This document shows positions 25,879 through 34,456 of a stretch of DNA of 63,398 bases, piece by piece. The translations under genes were made by a program, and so were the position numbers. Each line of letters begins with the position of its first letter. The first letter of the stretch is position 1. This DNA is from DATLMR01 sp035634255. GTDB taxonomy: Bacteria > Acidobacteriota > Blastocatellia > UBA7656. The notes beneath the pieces are model-generated. The model was given only the letters and a program-made list of their open reading frames with translations. It was not told the DNA's origin and made no database searches. The stretch is taken from assembly GCA_035634255.1 (NCBI GenBank), contig DASQDI010000008.1, positions 1 to 63,398 of the forward strand, given 5' to 3'.

Positions 25879-25935
25879 ATGAAGGTCAAGACTAAAGTCA
25901 GAGCGGGCGGCGAAGGCGGCTTCCCCGGTTTCTAA
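25879..25935 (+). CDS. Tiny peptide MKVKTKVRAGGEGGFPGF (MKVKTxVxAG family)
   Basis: An 18-residue peptide with AAAGGAG placed 7 nt before its ATG. The first ten residues match a second tiny peptide gene at 43289-43351 at eight of ten positions (MKVKT-x-V-[KR]-AG), and most of the shared codons differ synonymously. That argues that both are translated and selected as peptides. The Lys-rich start, Gly-rich end and small size recall precursor peptides or small membrane or nucleic-acid-binding peptides, but no function can be assigned. An imperfect hairpin follows at 25943-25974. The in-frame extension upstream to 25705 lacks a ribosome binding site. Confidence 0.65.
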   Translation: MKVKTKVRAGGEGGFPGF

Positions 25936-26236
25936 CGTCAAGGACGGATGGGGGAGGTGCCGCTCCCTTCCGTCGCGTCGGGCCAGCGGAAGGCCCTCTG
26001 TTACCCGCCCCGTACCCCGGTCACAAAATCGCCCGGCGGAGCCACGCCCATTTTCACGGCCCCGAAAACCCGGATGATTTTTCCGTCAGACTGCGCCAGA
26101 GAATACTGAGTTATCGCTGAGAGGTTCCGCCTCTCAGGTTCGGCGGTAGCTCGAATTGCGCCGATTCAACGCTGTCCGACCTCACGGCTTCAAGGCGGCT
26201 AAAAAATATTTCGAATCAAAAGGAGAGTGCAGATCC
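25936..26236. other. Intergenic stretch downstream of the tiny peptide gene
   Basis: It starts with an imperfect hairpin (GACGGA at 25943-25948 with TCCGTC at 25969-25974, plus inner GGGAG/CTCCC), perhaps a weak terminator. It ends with AAAAGGAGAG, the ribosome binding site of the next gene. I found nothing else. Confidence 0.4.
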
Positions 26237-27847
26237 ATGAACTCGAACCCAACGTTCAACATATCCCTTTTCGTCATAGCTTCTCTGCTGCTCGTCGGCT
26301 CGTTCCCGGCGATGCGGGGGTCGCAACCCGTTATGGCTTATCAGGTGCCGCGCGTGCCCACTCAATTCATGGCGAAGATGTACACGGAGGGCCTGGGCAG
26401 AGTGCCCGAGCAGGCGGGGTGGCAGGCGGGGGCCAATTTTTTCGCGCAGAACGGGTGCAACAAAAACAGCCTCAAGACATGGGGCAGGGGCGTCTATCTG
26501 TCCGCCGAATACAACAACACCCGCTACGATAACGCGGCGCGGCTGCTCACGCTTTACAGGGGAGTCCTCAACCGGGAGCCCGACAGGGCGGGCTTTGACA
26601 GTAACCTCGCCCGCCTCAACTCGGGCACGCCGTGGGCCGCGGTCGTCGACTCTTTCTTCGACAGCGCGGAGTTCCAGACGTTGATCCCGCTCATCTGCGG
26701 GAACGCGCCCGGCTTCGACAAGTTCAACTATGGCTTCGGCAAGCCCGGCCAGCCGGCCATCTCCGTCCCCACCTCCGGGACCGGGTTCAGGGGGGGGACG
26801 AGCCAGCAGCTTCAACAGCTCATAGACGCCACGCCCGCGGGCGGCACGGTGTGGCTCGCGCAGAAGGCACTCGTCGAAGTCACCGGGCCCGTCAACCTGA
26901 AAGCGGGCGTGACCCTGAGCACCACTCCCGCGCCGTCGCCTTCCGGCTACGCGATGCTGGGGCGGCTCGTGCGCGCGAGGAATTATGTCGGCCCGGTCAT
27001 CAGGATGTTCCCCGGCGCGAAGCTCAAGGCGGTATGGGTCGATGGCGCGCGCGCGCAGGTAACCTACAACCCGGCTTCGATAAACGTGGTCATGCTCGGG
27101 GGCGCGGGCAGCATCGTTTCGGATTGCAAGATCTCGGACACCGCGGGCTTCACGGGCATCCGCGCCCTCGGGGCCGGCGACGCGGACGAGAACCCGGACG
27201 CGAGGCCGTGCGCCAACATGTCGATTCATCACAACCTCGTCACGTCCTATTCGAGCATCCACACCAACAACATGTACGCGGACGGGATCAGCTCCTCGTG
27301 CGAGAACACGCTCATACAGGAGAATCAGGTCGTGGACGCGACCGACGTGGGGATAATAATCTACGAGGCTCTCCCGGCGATTCAGGCGTCGAAGGTCCGC
27401 AACAATGTCGTCCTGAGCGCGGGGAATTCCGCCTACGGGGCGTACGCCGCCGACCCGCTTCAGGGCCAGACGCTGAGGCCGGACTTCACGGGCTCGGTCG
27501 TCGAGAGGAACCTTTTATGGACGGGCCCGAACACCCATTTCGACATAGCCCTGGCCATCGGCACCCGGCCGTGGTTCGCGCCCAACGCGGCCCTCGGCAG
27601 GGGCGCTTCGTTCACGGACAACACGACCGGGACGCTCAACGCGCGCGCCGTCAGCGGCATAGCCGTCAGCGGCATGCTCAACGCCTTCGTCCAGCGCAAC
27701 GTGCTCACGGTGACCAGGGTGCCGGACACTCAGGAGGTGCCGTGCCCGTCGGAGTTCGTCTGGGCGTCGGTCAGCGCGGGCTTCGCTTCGGGGAGCATAC
27801 AGCCCTACAAAGACGTGAACGTCACGTCGGCCTGCATGGGGCACTGA
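26237..27847 (+). CDS. Secreted DUF4214 plus parallel beta-helix protein
   Basis: A large exported protein of unknown role, 536 aa. The ATG at 26237 is set by AAAAGGAGAG upstream and gives a clear signal peptide (MNSNPTFNISLFVIASLLLVG). Residues about 45-150 resemble DUF4214 (FMAKMYTEGLGRVPEQAG, LYRGVLNREPDRAGFDSNL, FFDSAEF), a helical module also found in surface-layer and phycobilisome-linker-like proteins. The rest is a right-handed beta-helix with repeated N-x-V turns (SIHHNLVTSYSSIHTNNMY, NTLIQENQVVDATDVGIIIY), as in polysaccharide-binding or lyase proteins. No catalytic residues can be named. Confidence 0.75.
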   Translation: MNSNPTFNISLFVIASLLLVGSFPAMRGSQPVMAYQVPRVPTQFMAKMYTEGLGRVPEQAGWQAGANFFAQNGCNKNSLKTWGRGVYLSAEYNNTRYDNAARLLTLYRGVLNREPDRAGFDSNLARLNSGTPWAAVVDSFFDSAEFQTLIPLICGNAPGFDKFNYGFGKPGQPAISVPTSGTGFRGGTSQQLQQLIDATPAGGTVWLAQKALVEVTGPVNLKAGVTLSTTPAPSPSGYAMLGRLVRARNYVGPVIRMFPGAKLKAVWVDGARAQVTYNPASINVVMLGGAGSIVSDCKISDTAGFTGIRALGAGDADENPDARPCANMSIHHNLVTSYSSIHTNNMYADGISSSCENTLIQENQVVDATDVGIIIYEALPAIQASKVRNNVVLSAGNSAYGAYAADPLQGQTLRPDFTGSVVERNLLWTGPNTHFDIALAIGTRPWFAPNAALGRGASFTDNTTGTLNARAVSGIAVSGMLNAFVQRNVLTVTRVPDTQEVPCPSEFVWASVSAGFASGSIQPYKDVNVTSACMGH

Positions 27848-28253
27848 GGCCGGGCGGGGGGGAAGCCCGGACGCGGGCGGCGGCCTTTATCGCCTGCTTT
27901 ATCGCCGGGACGAAGATCGCTCAAACTGATGGACAGGACTTTCTTTCTGGGTTATCCTGCGTACATTTCTCGTGTGAGAAGAAGCAGGCGGCCTCGTCGT
28001 AAATAGATCAAGCGGAGTTTGACAGGATCAGCAATGACTACGCCCGGCCGGGCTCGCGCCTGGATCGGGAGTCGAGCTAAGAGCAGAATTTTGCGCCACG
28101 GCCTTCGGGTTGGCACTTCCACGTGCATCGCTGAGATCGGTTCGTTCAGTGCAGATCAACTTCAACCCGCATCGTGGAGGGCTTTGGCACTCGCGTTTTC
28201 CCGGCAGAATTGCCCGACCTCAGAGTCTGCGAAGACTCGTAGGAGTGAGCCCT
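27848..28253. other. Intergenic stretch with a hairpin just after the beta-helix gene
   Basis: CCGGGC/GCCCGG at 27850-27870 forms a hairpin immediately after the stop codon, without a T-tract. The remainder leads into the cytochrome gene, whose TAGGAGTGAG ribosome binding site is at the right end. No gene was recognised. Confidence 0.4.
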
Positions 28254-30716
28254 ATGAAGAAGACCTTGCTCAAGTTTATTGTCTTGTCCGCGTTCGTCGC
28301 GGTGTCCGTATCCCTGATCATAACGTCAGGCTGTAGGAAGGAGGGGCCGCAGCCCGGCACCGTGCTCGATGAGGCGAGGGTTGCCAACCGCGCCCCGGAC
28401 TCTTTCCCCGCCGCCGATGAAGACTACTTCCGCGCCATGGACGGAGGCATCCAGTTGACGACCGAGGAGGTCAAAGGCCGTAACACCTGGATCGTCTGGA
28501 CCGGGGGCAACGACCGGTTCTGGGACCGCATATCCGCGTCCAGCTTCGGCGCTCTCGATTTTATTAAGACGCTCTCGTCCCACCCGAGCCTGAAGTTCAG
28601 CCGGGACAATCGGTGGAATTACCTGGGGCTGGTCAACGAGCCGGGCTTCGAGAAGGCGACGGGGCCGGACCCCGAGCGCTTCGGGCTGTGGCTCGACAAG
28701 AGGTCCGCCGGCGCGCCCCCCGACCCGTTCGAGAACGACTCCAAGTACCCCGGCGTGCAGGTCGGGTCCCGAGGCAAGAACATGCCCGTCGGCTCTTACT
28801 ACGGGTGGGCGACCGGCATAGTCGGCCTGCGCCTGTTCCCGAACCCCGATTTCGACGAGGCCGCGGCGAAGAAGTGGGACCCCGAGCGTTTCTACACGGA
28901 CCCGAGCTACTACAACGACAAGGACCTGATCCGCCCCTACAGGGTCGGCATGTCGTGCGGCTTCTGTCACGTCGGCCCGAGCCCGATCAACCCGCCCGCC
29001 GACCCCGAGAACCCCGGGTGGGAGAACCTCACCTCCAACGTCGGCGCTCAATATTTCTGGATCGACCGCATATTCGACTGGCAGGCGGACCCGTCTAACT
29101 ACATATTCCAGATGTTCCACACCTCCCGCCCCGGCGCCCTCGACACTTCGCTCGTCTCCACGGACAACATCAATAACCCGAGGACGATGAACGCGATCTA
29201 CAGCCTCGGGCCGCGCCTCGAACAGGCGAAGCGCTTCGGCAAGGAGACTCTGGCCGGCGGCAGCGCCAATAACAAGCAGTTTAACGATTACGTCCCCGCG
29301 GACTCTCCCCTCGCGCAGTTCTTCACCCCGCCCGCGACCGTCTACACGCCGCGCGTGCTCAAAGACGGCTCCGATTCCGTGGGCGCTCTGGGGGCTTTGA
29401 ACAGGGTCTACCTCAACATCGGCCTCTTCAGCGAGGAGTGGCTGCTGCACTTCAACCCGCTCGTCGGGGGTAAGCCGACCACCGCGATTGAGATCGACGT
29501 GGCCCGCAGGAATTCAAGCTACTGGGAGGCGACCGAAGCGCAGACGCCGGACATGGCCCTCTTCTTCTTAAAGAGCGCCACGCCGCACAAGCTGAAGGAC
29601 GCGCCCGGCGGCGAGGCTTACCTCACGAAGGACACGGCGGTGCTCGAACGCGGCAAGGTCGTCTTCGCGGAGAACTGCGCGCGCTGCCATTCGAGCAAGC
29701 TGCCCACCCCCGCCCCCGGCCTCGACCCCGGAGGCTGCGCCGGACCCGACTACCTCGACTGCTGGAACAAGTACTGGGCGTGGACCAAGACCGAGGACTT
29801 CAAGTCGAAGATGCGCGCCATCGTCGCCGCGCCCGACTTCCTCGAAAACAATTACCTCTCGGCCGAGCACCGCGTGCCCGTGACCCTGCTCCAGACCAAC
29901 GCATGCAGCCCGCTCGCGACCAACGCGATCAGGAATAACATCTGGGACAATTTCTCGTCCGAGACGTACAAGGAGCTGCCGTCGGTCGGGGAGATCACCG
30001 TCTACCACCCCGTCACCGGCGAGCCTCAGCAGTTCCCGATGCCCGCCGGAGGGCGCGGCTACACGCGCCCCGCGTCGCTCATCAGCCTGTGGTCCACGGC
30101 CCCGTTCCTGCTCAACAACACCGTGGGCAAGTTTAACCCGAGCCCGTCGGTCGAAGCGCGGATGGACTCGTTCATGAATTCAATCGAGCAGTTGCTTTGG
30201 CCCGAGAGGCGCGATAAAGACCCGGTGCTCGGCGACAAGATCCCCGGCGTCATCGACCGCACCACGGCCAGGTCTTACCTGCGCGTGCCCTACGGCTACG
30301 TGCCCAATAACCTGAGGGGGCTTCTGGGCTGGGGCGAGAGCCTCTTCCCGAGCCTCTTCGGCGAGGGGGGGGTCGAGATCGGGCCGATCCCGCCGGGGAC
30401 TCCCGTCAATCTGCTCGCGAGCCTGAACATACTTGAGGATGATTCGGACCTCTCAGGCCGCATCGGGCATGACGCCCGCCTGCTCGACCTCGCGCTCGCG
30501 ATCAAGCGCGACCTGAAGGCCCTCGGCGATAACCCGAGCGACGACGACGCGCGCAGGGTCTTCGCGAATCTCGTGGACCGGATGATGGCCCTCAGCAAGT
30601 GCCCGGACTACGTGGTCAACCGCGGCCACTACTTCGGCACCGGCCACTTCAAGGAAGAGCCCGGACTGAGCGACGAGGACAAGCGCGCTCTGATCGAGTA
30701 CCTCAAGACCTTCTGA
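28254..30716 (+). CDS. Large di-heme c-type cytochrome lipoprotein
   Basis: An 820-aa exported lipoprotein: a signal peptide ending in a lipobox (SLIITSGC) set by the ATG at 28254 with TAGGAG upstream. Two CXXCH heme c motifs are present, CGFCH (about residue 238) and CARCH (about residue 481). A later RPASLISLWSTAPFLLNNTVG resembles the distal region of the MauG/RoxA di-heme peroxidase and oxygenase superfamily. RoxA-like enzymes cleave polyisoprene, but similarity here is only by general layout and not enough for that call. It may oxidise a substrate outside the cell or carry electrons, for example from a quinoprotein (inference). It is followed by its own terminator. Confidence 0.78.
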   Translation: MKKTLLKFIVLSAFVAVSVSLIITSGCRKEGPQPGTVLDEARVANRAPDSFPAADEDYFRAMDGGIQLTTEEVKGRNTWIVWTGGNDRFWDRISASSFGALDFIKTLSSHPSLKFSRDNRWNYLGLVNEPGFEKATGPDPERFGLWLDKRSAGAPPDPFENDSKYPGVQVGSRGKNMPVGSYYGWATGIVGLRLFPNPDFDEAAAKKWDPERFYTDPSYYNDKDLIRPYRVGMSCGFCHVGPSPINPPADPENPGWENLTSNVGAQYFWIDRIFDWQADPSNYIFQMFHTSRPGALDTSLVSTDNINNPRTMNAIYSLGPRLEQAKRFGKETLAGGSANNKQFNDYVPADSPLAQFFTPPATVYTPRVLKDGSDSVGALGALNRVYLNIGLFSEEWLLHFNPLVGGKPTTAIEIDVARRNSSYWEATEAQTPDMALFFLKSATPHKLKDAPGGEAYLTKDTAVLERGKVVFAENCARCHSSKLPTPAPGLDPGGCAGPDYLDCWNKYWAWTKTEDFKSKMRAIVAAPDFLENNYLSAEHRVPVTLLQTNACSPLATNAIRNNIWDNFSSETYKELPSVGEITVYHPVTGEPQQFPMPAGGRGYTRPASLISLWSTAPFLLNNTVGKFNPSPSVEARMDSFMNSIEQLLWPERRDKDPVLGDKIPGVIDRTTARSYLRVPYGYVPNNLRGLLGWGESLFPSLFGEGGVEIGPIPPGTPVNLLASLNILEDDSDLSGRIGHDARLLDLALAIKRDLKALGDNPSDDDARRVFANLVDRMMALSKCPDYVVNRGHYFGTGHFKEEPGLSDEDKRALIEYLKTF

Positions 30717-30734
30717 CGTAGTCGGGATCGGAAG

Positions 30735-30796
30735 GCGGCCGGGCGCGTGACGGATCTCGAAAGTGATTTTGTCGCGCGCCCGGCCGCAACTTTTTT
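30735..30796 (+). terminator. Intrinsic terminator after the cytochrome gene
   Basis: A 17-bp GC-rich stem beginning GCGGCCGGGCGCG at 30735 and closing at 30787 (one T-G wobble), followed by AACTTTTTT. It is a strong rho-independent terminator. Confidence 0.85.
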
Positions 30797-30851
30797 CAGA
30801 CCTTAATAGACTTCCCGGAATCAAATATTAATAAGCCCGACGGCTCTTCGT

Positions 30852-31847
30852 ATGAAAAACCGGGTCTTCACAATCCTGTGCGCCATTATCCTGCTGGCAT
30901 GCCCGGCCTCTCGCGTCGCTGCGCAATCGACGGGCGGGCCGGCCGCCACTACTCCCTCGACGGCCGGGTCGAAGGCAATCGATTTTTCGAACCTGGGCGC
31001 GCTGTTGACGGAATGCTTTTGCAAAGGGACCGGCAAGCTGATTACCGAGTACACGTACCTGTTCGAAACGACGCGATACCGGAAACATGACCGGGGCGCG
31101 CCGGAGATACAGACGGAACTTTATGAGGTCTATGCGCCCCCGGTAAAGCCGGGCCAGCTCACCTATCAGATACCGATACTCGTCAGCAAAAATGGCAAGG
31201 CCATTTCGCCCAAACAACTTGAGAAGGAGCGGCTGCGGGCGGGCGAGAAGCTGGAGAAAGAGGAGAGGGAGGCCAAAAACGCGGGGAACGAGTCCCCGAG
31301 TTTCAAAGCGGGGTGCGCGGGCATAACCCCGATTGGCACGTATTTCACCCTCACGATTCCGGGCGAGGCGACGGAGCGCAAGCTTAAATTCACGCCCCTT
31401 TCGGTCCTGCTTTTCAACATTTTCGAAGCGCCGAGGTACGAAGAGCTGAACGGGCGCAGGATGGTCGCGCTTGATTTCAGGCCGCGCGGCGGCGTCTCTT
31501 TCGAGGCCGACGAGAGGTACATGGAAAAGCTCGGAGGGATCATCTGGATCGACGCCGAGGATAAGATCGCCGCGCGCATCGAGGTATGGCCTCTGTCCGG
31601 CAACGAATCCATGAGGAGCATCAGCAAGGGCTACGCGGCCGCGGGCAAGGGGCCGGCGGTATTTTACGAGCAGACCCGCCTCCCCGACGGGGTCTGGCTC
31701 CCGAAGAAGATACAGTTGAATACCAACACCTACGGCTTCGTCTTCGGGCGGTACTATTACGACGTCATCAACGTCTTCAGCGAGCATAAGCGGTTCACGA
31801 CCTCGGTCGAGGAAGTGACGACCGCGCGGCCGGTGAAGCAACCATAG
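30852..31847 (+). CDS. Secreted protein of unknown function
   Basis: A 331-aa exported protein (signal peptide FTILCAIILLACPASRVAAQ). The body is beta-rich, with a central charged helix (about 107-145, KQLEKERLRAGEKLEKEERE). Segments such as RMVALDFRPRG, GIIWIDAEDKIAARIEVWP and GVWLPKKIQLNTNTYGF resemble the outer-membrane-lipoprotein-carrier (LolA/LolB) fold seen in many acidobacterial secreted proteins. That resemblance is weak and comes from pattern only. It lies between a cytochrome gene (with its own terminator) and an ADOP permease; no partner is obvious. Confidence 0.6.
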   Translation: MKNRVFTILCAIILLACPASRVAAQSTGGPAATTPSTAGSKAIDFSNLGALLTECFCKGTGKLITEYTYLFETTRYRKHDRGAPEIQTELYEVYAPPVKPGQLTYQIPILVSKNGKAISPKQLEKERLRAGEKLEKEEREAKNAGNESPSFKAGCAGITPIGTYFTLTIPGEATERKLKFTPLSVLLFNIFEAPRYEELNGRRMVALDFRPRGGVSFEADERYMEKLGGIIWIDAEDKIAARIEVWPLSGNESMRSISKGYAAAGKGPAVFYEQTRLPDGVWLPKKIQLNTNTYGFVFGRYYYDVINVFSEHKRFTTSVEEVTTARPVKQP

Positions 31848-31941
31848 TCGGCCCTCGCCCGCCCGGCGGCGGGGCCGGTGAAACCTTTCCGTCTTTCCGG
31901 CCACTAACAGTTCTCCGGACCATCTCGATTAGGAGGACTCC

Positions 31942-34431
31942 ATGGAAGCTCTCATGCTGGACCTTCGGTTCAGTTACCGAATTCTCTTGAAGAACCCCGG
32001 CTTCGCCGCCATCGCGGTCTTAACGCTCGCGCTCGGCATCGGGGCATGCACGGCGATATTCAGCATCGTGGACGGGGTCCTGCTCCGCGCGCTCCCGTAC
32101 CCCGAGCCCGACCGCCTCGTGCAGATGAGAGAGGTCAGCGACAAGGGCTCGCAGATGGCGGTCGCGGAGCCGAACTTCCTCGACCTCCGCGAGCGCAGCC
32201 GCAGCCTCGAAGCGGTCGCCCAATATTCCGGGGGGCAGGTGAATATAGTGGGCGGAAGCGAGCCTGCCCGCGTCCGCGTCTCGTGGGTCTCGGGCGACTT
32301 CTTCCGGGTGATGGGCGTCCAGCCCTTTCTCGGCCGCGCCTTCACCCCCGAAGAGAGCCGGCAAGGGGCGGACCCCGTCGCTGTGATCGGCTACGGCCTG
32401 TGGCAGCGGCTGTTCGGCGCGGCCACCGATATATCGGGCAGGACTTTCAGGATCAACACCCGGAGCTTTACCGTAATCGGCGTCATGCCGCCGGGCTTCA
32501 ACTTCCCCCAGAAGGCCGAGATGTGGATCGCCCGCGAGCTTTCGCCTCCCCAGATATCCAGGTCGGGCCACAACTGGAGCGTGGTCGCGCGCCTCGGGCC
32601 CGGCACCTCGCTTGAGGCGGCGCGCGCGGACGCCAGCTCCGTCGCGAAGCAGCTCAAGCAGGAGCACGGCAAGGACATGGACGCGGTCGATTTCGCCCTG
32701 ATCCCGCTTCAGGAGTACATGGTCGGGAACGTGAGGTACGCGCTGCTGATCATACTCGGGGCCGTCGCCTTCCTGCTCCTCGTGGCCTGCTCGAACGTCG
32801 CCAACCTGCTCCTGGCCCGGGCCACCGCGCGGCGGAAGGAGCTCACGGTTCGCGCCGCGCTCGGGGCCACGCGCTCGCGCCTCGCGCAGCAGTTCATCGC
32901 GGAGAACCTCTTCGTCGCCCTGCCGGCGGCGGCCCTCGGGGGGGTGCTCTCGTACTGGGGAGTGAGCCTCCTGATAAGCCTGAATCAGTCGGCCATGCCG
33001 AGGGTCGACGAGATCGGGGTGGACGCTCGCGCCTTCGCCTTCACGCTCGGGCTCTCGCTGCTGATCGCCATAGTGCTCGGCATAATTCCGGTGATGCGCC
33101 TTTCGAGGGAGGACCTGCAATCCGGCATAAAGGACTCGGGGCGCGGGCAGGGCGCGAGCCGGGACAGCAACCGCATGAGGAGCCTGCTGGTAGTCTCCCA
33201 GATGGCCCTCACCCTCATACTCCTGATTTGCGCGGGCCTGCTCATAAAGAGCTTCTACCGCCTGCTTCAGAACGACCCCGGCTTCCGGCCCGAGAGCGCG
33301 GTGGTGATGGACCTGTCTCTGCCTCGTTACGAAGACCCCGAGGGCATGAAGAAGTTCATGCTCGCTTACAGGCAACTGATCGAGAAGGGAGTAGCGCCCG
33401 AAGACCCTCCGACCGGCTCCGTTCACAACGAGCAGCAGAAGCGGCAGCTGCTCTTTCACGAGCAGTTGATCGAGCGGGTCGGCCAGCTTCCGGGAGTTAC
33501 GGCGGTCGGCAGCATCAACAGGCTGCCGATGAGCGGGGCGGCGAGCAGCGGGACCTTCTTCATCGGCAACGACCCGTCGAAGACCGGCTACGCCGAGTAC
33601 AGGCTCGTGACTCCGGGCTACTTCGCGGCGATGGAGATACCCGTGCTTCGCGGGCGCCTCTTCGACCAGAACGACAGGCCGGAGTCGCCGCCCTCCGCCG
33701 TCATCAGCCAGTCGCTCGCGCAAAGGTACTGGCCCGACGAGGACCCGATAGGCAAGCGCATTCAGTTCGGCAACATGGACGGGGATATGCGCCTGCTGAC
33801 AGTAGTCGGGGTCGTGGGCGACGTGCTGGACCGCGGCCTCGACAATTCTTTCAGCCCGACCGTGTACGCTTACGCCATGCAGAGGCCCCAGTCGTCTGAC
33901 GTCTCGATTGTCGCCCGCGCGCACGCGGGAGCCGCCACACTCACTCCCGCCATGCGGCAGGCCGTAGGGTCGCTCAACCCCGAGCTGCCGACCACCTTCC
34001 GGACGCTCGAAGAGGTCTTCTCATCGTCGCTCGATTCGCGCCGCTTCAGCCTCGTGATCTTCGCGGTCTTCGGCGCGGTGGCCCTCACGCTGGCGGTGCT
34101 CGGAATCTACGGGGTGATGTCGTATGCGGTCACGCAGCGCACGCAGGAGATCGGCATCAGGATAGCCCTCGGGGCGCAGACGGGGGACGTGCTCAGGCTG
34201 GTAGTCAGGCAGGGGTTGATCCTCGCGCTTCTGGGGATCGGCATCGGGCTCGCGGGCGCCTTCCTGGTGACGCGGCTGATGTCGAGCTTGCTTTATGGGG
34301 TGAGCGCCAGAGACCCGCTCACCTTCATACTGATCCCCCTGCTGCTCGCCGCCGTGGCCCTGCTCGCCAGCTACGTCCCCGCGCGCAGGGCCGCCAGAGT
34401 CGACCCTATGGTCGCGTTGCGTTACGAGTAG
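31942..34431 (+). CDS. ADOP-family MacB/FtsX-like ABC permease
   Basis: An 829-aa inner-membrane protein of the acidobacterial duplicated orphan permease type. It has an N-terminal helix with DLRFSYRILLKNPGFAAIAVLTLALGIGACTAIFSIVDGVLLRALPYPEP (family hallmark), a periplasmic MacB core, three FtsX helices (about 275-400), a second periplasmic domain and a second FtsX helix set ending in PARRAARVDPMVALRYE. No ATPase gene is adjacent, as is usual for the family. These are probable mechanotransmission or efflux components; the cargo is unknown. TAGGAGG precedes the ATG. Many copies are typical of Acidobacteriota, which supports the lineage call. Confidence 0.9.
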   Translation: MEALMLDLRFSYRILLKNPGFAAIAVLTLALGIGACTAIFSIVDGVLLRALPYPEPDRLVQMREVSDKGSQMAVAEPNFLDLRERSRSLEAVAQYSGGQVNIVGGSEPARVRVSWVSGDFFRVMGVQPFLGRAFTPEESRQGADPVAVIGYGLWQRLFGAATDISGRTFRINTRSFTVIGVMPPGFNFPQKAEMWIARELSPPQISRSGHNWSVVARLGPGTSLEAARADASSVAKQLKQEHGKDMDAVDFALIPLQEYMVGNVRYALLIILGAVAFLLLVACSNVANLLLARATARRKELTVRAALGATRSRLAQQFIAENLFVALPAAALGGVLSYWGVSLLISLNQSAMPRVDEIGVDARAFAFTLGLSLLIAIVLGIIPVMRLSREDLQSGIKDSGRGQGASRDSNRMRSLLVVSQMALTLILLICAGLLIKSFYRLLQNDPGFRPESAVVMDLSLPRYEDPEGMKKFMLAYRQLIEKGVAPEDPPTGSVHNEQQKRQLLFHEQLIERVGQLPGVTAVGSINRLPMSGAASSGTFFIGNDPSKTGYAEYRLVTPGYFAAMEIPVLRGRLFDQNDRPESPPSAVISQSLAQRYWPDEDPIGKRIQFGNMDGDMRLLTVVGVVGDVLDRGLDNSFSPTVYAYAMQRPQSSDVSIVARAHAGAATLTPAMRQAVGSLNPELPTTFRTLEEVFSSSLDSRRFSLVIFAVFGAVALTLAVLGIYGVMSYAVTQRTQEIGIRIALGAQTGDVLRLVVRQGLILALLGIGIGLAGAFLVTRLMSSLLYGVSARDPLTFILIPLLLAAVALLASYVPARRAARVDPMVALRYE

Positions 34432-34456
34432 TCCTCGGACGGTAAGAGGCCGAAGA

